Source: Autumnicola psychrophila | Lineage (GTDB): Bacteria; Bacteroidota; Bacteroidia; Flavobacteriales; Flavobacteriaceae | DNA length: 64,000 nt | NCBI RefSeq assembly: GCF_031846645.1 | Contig: NZ_JAVRHN010000006.1 | Location: 1-64,000, forward strand | Direction of reading: 5' to 3' | Part shown: piece after piece, positions 61,024-64,000 of the stretch | Numbering within the stretch: position 1 is the stretch's first letter | Layout of the letters: each line of letters opens with the position of its first letter | Notes under the pieces: model-generated | Seen by the model: only the letters and a program-made list of their open reading frames with translations | Told to the model about the DNA's origin: nothing | Databases searched by the model: none | Made by a program: the position numbers and the translations under genes

Positions 61024-62820
61024 ATGAATAAATTCGAACAATTAGGTTTAAATTCCTCTATTTTAAGAGCTGTTGAAGATATGGGTTTTGAAAGCCCTAG
61101 TGAAGTACAAGAAAAAGCTATACCAATTTTACTGCAGGACGATACTGACATGGTCGCCCTGGCTCAAACAGGAACGGGAAAAACAGCGGCCTTTGGTTTT
61201 CCGCTAATTCAAAAGATCAATGCAGATGCAAGACATACACAGGCACTAATACTTTCGCCTACACGTGAACTATGCCTGCAGATTACCAATGAAATAAAAA
61301 ATTATTCCAAGTACGAGAAATCTATAAATGCTGTCGCTATCTATGGTGGTGCCAGTATTACAGACCAGTCAAGACAGATCGAACGTGGAGCACAGATTAT
61401 TGTAGCTACACCAGGAAGAATGCAGGATATGATCAACAGGAAACTTGTTGACATTTCCAGGATAGAATATTGTGTTCTTGACGAGGCCGATGAAATGCTC
61501 AATATGGGCTTTTTTGAAGATATTACTGCAATTTTATCTCATACCCCTAAAGAAAAAAACACCTGGCTATTTTCGGCGACAATGCCTAAAGAAGTCGCTA
61601 CGATAGCCAAAAAGTTTATGCGTTCCCCTGTAGAAATTACGGTTGGAACAAAAAATATGGGAGCTAGTAATGTTTCTCATGAATACTATCTGGTAAATTC
61701 CCGCGATAGATACGCTGCTTTAAAGCGTCTTGCAGATGCAAATCCAGATATATTTTCAGTTATTTTTTGCCGTACCAAGAGAGATACCCAAAAAGTAGCT
61801 GAAAGATTAATTGAAGATGGATATAGTGCTGCTGCTCTACATGGCGATTTGAGCCAGAACCAGAGAGACCTGGTAATGAAAAGTTTTAGAAGCAGACAAA
61901 TCCAGATGCTTGTAGCTACAGATGTTGCAGCGAGAGGAATTGATGTTGATGATATTACACACGTAATTAATTACCAGTTACCAGACGAAATTGAAACTTA
62001 CACCCACAGGAGTGGTAGAACCGGTAGAGCTGGAAAGAGCGGTGTTTCTATGGTAATTATTTCCAAAAGCGAGCTTAGAAAGATAAAAAGTATTGAACGG
62101 ATCATTGGCCAGTCCTTTGAGCAAAAAGACATTCCTGACGGGATGGAAATTTGCCGCGTTCAGCTATTCCATCTTGCAAATGATATAAAGGACACAAAGA
62201 TAAATCATGAAATTGAGCCCTATTTACCAAGCATTACAGAAGTTCTTCAGGATTTCTCTAAAGAAGAATTAATTAAAAAGGTTTTTTCTGTTGAGTTTAC
62301 AAGATTCTTTAACTACTATAAAAATGCTCCCGATCTTAGCTCTAAGAACTCAGGAGGAGTAGCTTCTTCAGATACTAACTCCACCCGTTATTTTATTAAT
62401 GTAGGTTCTAAAGACGATTTTGATTGGATGAGCCTGAAGGATTTCCTAAAAGCTACTTTAGATCTTGGAAGAGATGACGTTTACAAGGTAGATGTTAAAG
62501 AGAGTTTTTCATTCTTTAACACCGATGCTGCACATACAGATAAAGTACTGGAGACATTTAATGAATTTAAACACGATGGCAGGCACGTAAATGTTGAAGT
62601 AACTAAAGATTCCGGCAAAGAAAACCGCGGCGGTGGCGTTGGTGGAAAAAGGAATTTTTCAGACAAAAAGAAGAGGTCTTTTAAATCAAATTCAGATGGA
62701 GGATCTCGCAGAAGATCTGGTGGAAATGATGATTCTAAAGGAAGAAGCAGAGGAAAGAAAGCAGGTAGCCGAAACAAGAATATTGAAAGTTCTATAAAAA
62801 GAAGACGTTCTAAGAATTAA
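61024..62820 (+). CDS. DEAD-box RNA helicase with DbpA-type RNA-binding domain
   Basis: 598 residues from the ATG at 61024 (MNKFEQLGLN). The Q motif and motif I (AQTGTGKTAAF), DEADEMLNMGF (motif II), FSATMP (III), ATDVAARGIDVDD (V) and HRSGRTGRAGKSG (VI) are intact. A DbpA RNA-recognition domain (about 455-545, FINVGSKDDFDWMSLKDFL) and a basic Gly/Arg/Ser-rich tail follow. DEAD/DbpA proteins act in ribosome assembly, often in the cold. The promoter lies just upstream; the ITPase gene ends 67 nt before the start. Confidence 0.93.
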   Translation: MNKFEQLGLNSSILRAVEDMGFESPSEVQEKAIPILLQDDTDMVALAQTGTGKTAAFGFPLIQKINADARHTQALILSPTRELCLQITNEIKNYSKYEKSINAVAIYGGASITDQSRQIERGAQIIVATPGRMQDMINRKLVDISRIEYCVLDEADEMLNMGFFEDITAILSHTPKEKNTWLFSATMPKEVATIAKKFMRSPVEITVGTKNMGASNVSHEYYLVNSRDRYAALKRLADANPDIFSVIFCRTKRDTQKVAERLIEDGYSAAALHGDLSQNQRDLVMKSFRSRQIQMLVATDVAARGIDVDDITHVINYQLPDEIETYTHRSGRTGRAGKSGVSMVIISKSELRKIKSIERIIGQSFEQKDIPDGMEICRVQLFHLANDIKDTKINHEIEPYLPSITEVLQDFSKEELIKKVFSVEFTRFFNYYKNAPDLSSKNSGGVASSDTNSTRYFINVGSKDDFDWMSLKDFLKATLDLGRDDVYKVDVKESFSFFNTDAAHTDKVLETFNEFKHDGRHVNVEVTKDSGKENRGGGVGGKRNFSDKKKRSFKSNSDGGSRRRSGGNDDSKGRSRGKKAGSRNKNIESSIKRRRSKN

Positions 62821-62882
62821 TTTCAGATAATAAGAAATCTGGCATTATTTTTTATAGGTATTTCATATTTTAGGCCCCAATC

Positions 62883-63638
62883 GTGATGAAAAAGAACTTC
62901 CTACTCTTAATTTTATTATTCTTTGGTTACTGTGGTTTTGCACAGGATATGGTTAATGGTGTGGTTATGAATGCTGCCGACGACAGGCCTATAGAAAGGG
63001 TTCATATCGTAAACCTTAATCAGGTAAAAGGAACTATAACCAACGAGGAAGGTGAGTTTGAACTGCAGGCTACTGTTAATGATACTTTATACTTTTCCTA
63101 TCTGGGATTTAGATCAATAAAAGTGAGAGTCACGAATGACTGGCTAAAGTATGGCAATGTAAAAGTAAAAATGACCGAACTGGGAATAGCTTTGGAAGAA
63201 GTAGTTCTTAGTCCGGTTACGCTTACCGGGTACTTAGAGATTGATGCCAAAAACATTCCTATTTACGAGAATTACAGGTACAGTATTTCTGGTCTAAATA
63301 CGGGATATGAAGGGGGAGATAATTCTCCCAATGCTGTCACCCGGGTTCTCGGATCCATTTTTAATCCTGCTGATGTGCTTCATAATATTTTTGGGAAACG
63401 TCCCAAACAGATGCTGAAACTAAGACAGATGAAGGAAGAAGATGAAATAAGAAAACTTCTTCAGAATAAATACGACCGCGAAACACTTACCGCAATTCTT
63501 CAGGTAGAAAAATCAGAAATAAATGAAATCCTGCTGAGATGCAACTATTCAAAAGATTTCATGAAAACAGCTAATGACCTGCAAATACTTGATGCAATAA
63601 GTGGGTGTTACGAAGAGTTTAAAGTTCTCCAAAGGTAG
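62883..63638 (+). CDS. Secreted carboxypeptidase-regulatory-like domain protein
   Basis: 251 residues; signal peptide to about GFAQ (residue 21), then a CarboxypepD_reg-like beta-sandwich (about 22-110: VNGVVMNAADDRPIERVHI, GTITNEEGEFEL, DTLYFSYLGF). This is the N-terminal plug-preceding module of TonB-dependent proteins, but no barrel follows. The C-terminal about 100 residues are charged helices with DEIRKLLQNKYDRETLT and a cysteine pair (LLRCNYS, ISGCYEE). Probably periplasmic; role unknown. It converges with the SRPBCC gene. Confidence 0.8.
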   Translation: MMKKNFLLLILLFFGYCGFAQDMVNGVVMNAADDRPIERVHIVNLNQVKGTITNEEGEFELQATVNDTLYFSYLGFRSIKVRVTNDWLKYGNVKVKMTELGIALEEVVLSPVTLTGYLEIDAKNIPIYENYRYSISGLNTGYEGGDNSPNAVTRVLGSIFNPADVLHNIFGKRPKQMLKLRQMKEEDEIRKLLQNKYDRETLTAILQVEKSEINEILLRCNYSKDFMKTANDLQILDAISGCYEEFKVLQR

Positions 63639-63640
63639 AT

Positions 63641-64000
63641 TCAATGTTTCTCAAGGATCTCCTTAAGATTCTTTAAACCTTCTTCAATTTTTTTTGCAAG
63701 TAGACGGTCCACACCGTAAAAAAGGCTGATTATGGTTAGTGGAAAGGGTATATACCCTCTTACTCCCCAAACCATTTTAGTTTTTTCCGGCTCTATTTCT
63801 TTTACACCTATATATGTTAGTGCATTAAGCTTAAAGGGCTTTATAAAAAGTATTTTTGTCTCTATCACCTTGCCCTGACGTACTTTTACAATTCTTTGAA
63901 TTCCCTCGCCAACTTTGCTGTTACCTTTCCAGTAGAAGGAAGCTTCAAGCTTACCATCTATTCCCTTATATTTTAGACAAGCTTCTGGATCTCTATTAAA
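63641..64000 (-). CDS. SRPBCC/polyketide-cyclase-like protein, 5' end cut by window edge
   Basis: Open frame of 120 codons reaching the right edge, so the start is outside. It contains CLKYKGIDGKLEASFYWKGN, GEGIQRIVKV, TKILFIKPFK and MVWGVRGYIPFP, the START/Bet v1-like pattern of the SRPBCC superfamily. Such proteins bind small hydrophobic ligands; which one is unknown. The stop lies two bases after the end of the convergent carboxypeptidase-regulatory gene. An ATG-like start at 63868 is internal and not the true start. Confidence 0.8.
   Translation of the reverse strand, partial: FNRDPEACLKYKGIDGKLEASFYWKGNSKVGEGIQRIVKVRQGKVIETKILFIKPFKLNALTYIGVKEIEPEKTKMVWGVRGYIPFPLTIISLFYGVDRLLAKKIEEGLKNLKEILEKH

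Overview
The window looks like a chromosomal segment of a Flavobacteriaceae member (Bacteroidota). Supporting signs are the AT-rich base composition, promoters of the Bacteroidota type (TAnnTTTG -7 boxes, few purine-rich ribosome binding sites), lipoproteins with acidic residues after the lipobox cysteine, a bacillithiol synthase (BshA), a GH115/acetylesterase pair, and typical Bacteroidota operons (rpsF-rpsR-rplI). The family assignment is inference from gene content; the genus cannot be fixed from the sequence alone.

Positions 1-21.4 kb form a sulfur-oxidation and persulfide-handling island. It holds single-domain rhodaneses, two ETHE1/CstB-like metallo-beta-lactamase-rhodanese fusions, a type II sulfide:quinone oxidoreductase, a TauE/SafE exporter, an MFS carrier with an outer-membrane porin, secreted DsrE-like proteins, DoxX, SoxB-like and 5'-nucleotidase-like metallophosphoesterases, a thioredoxin and a CXXC metal-binding domain. 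Its transcription units share a palindrome GTAAC-N4-GTTAC, centred 36.5 nt (once 35.5 nt) upstream of the last base of a TAnnTTTG-like -7 box, the geometry of an activator site near -41. The island is also decaying: the SoxB-like gene has an in-frame TAG, the second nucleotidase and the HMA gene each have a one-base frameshift, a second TauE gene and an asparaginase survive as fragments, and next to the intact TauE promoter lies the wrecked C-terminal HTH half of a Crp/Fnr-family regulator.

An IS110-type transposase remnant (21.6 kb) separates the island from a xylan-debranching pair (GH115 alpha-glucuronidase and a SASA-type acetylesterase, 22.3-27.3 kb). Then come bshA, a NagZ-like GH3/beta-lactamase-fold fusion and a conserved small protein (27.5-32.1 kb).

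32.8-45.5 kb is a nitrate assimilation locus in two minus-strand units: narK, a nitrate reductase fused to a NirB-like flavoprotein and a BFD iron-sulfur domain, and a rubredoxin-ended siroheme-reductase-like protein; then nirB, nirD, a DUF4202 gene, a NarX-like sensor and a NarL-like regulator. Both units are preceded by clustered heptamers that fit the NarL consensus TACYYMT.

45.8-64 kb is mostly housekeeping: a GAF histidine kinase, an aldo/keto reductase, a G+C-rich 47-bp hairpin repeat array, hisS, an ABC permease, rpsF-rpsR-rplI, a LytTR regulator, priA, nadC, rlmH, an ITPase, a DEAD-box helicase and small envelope proteins. No tRNA, rRNA or CRISPR array was recognised.
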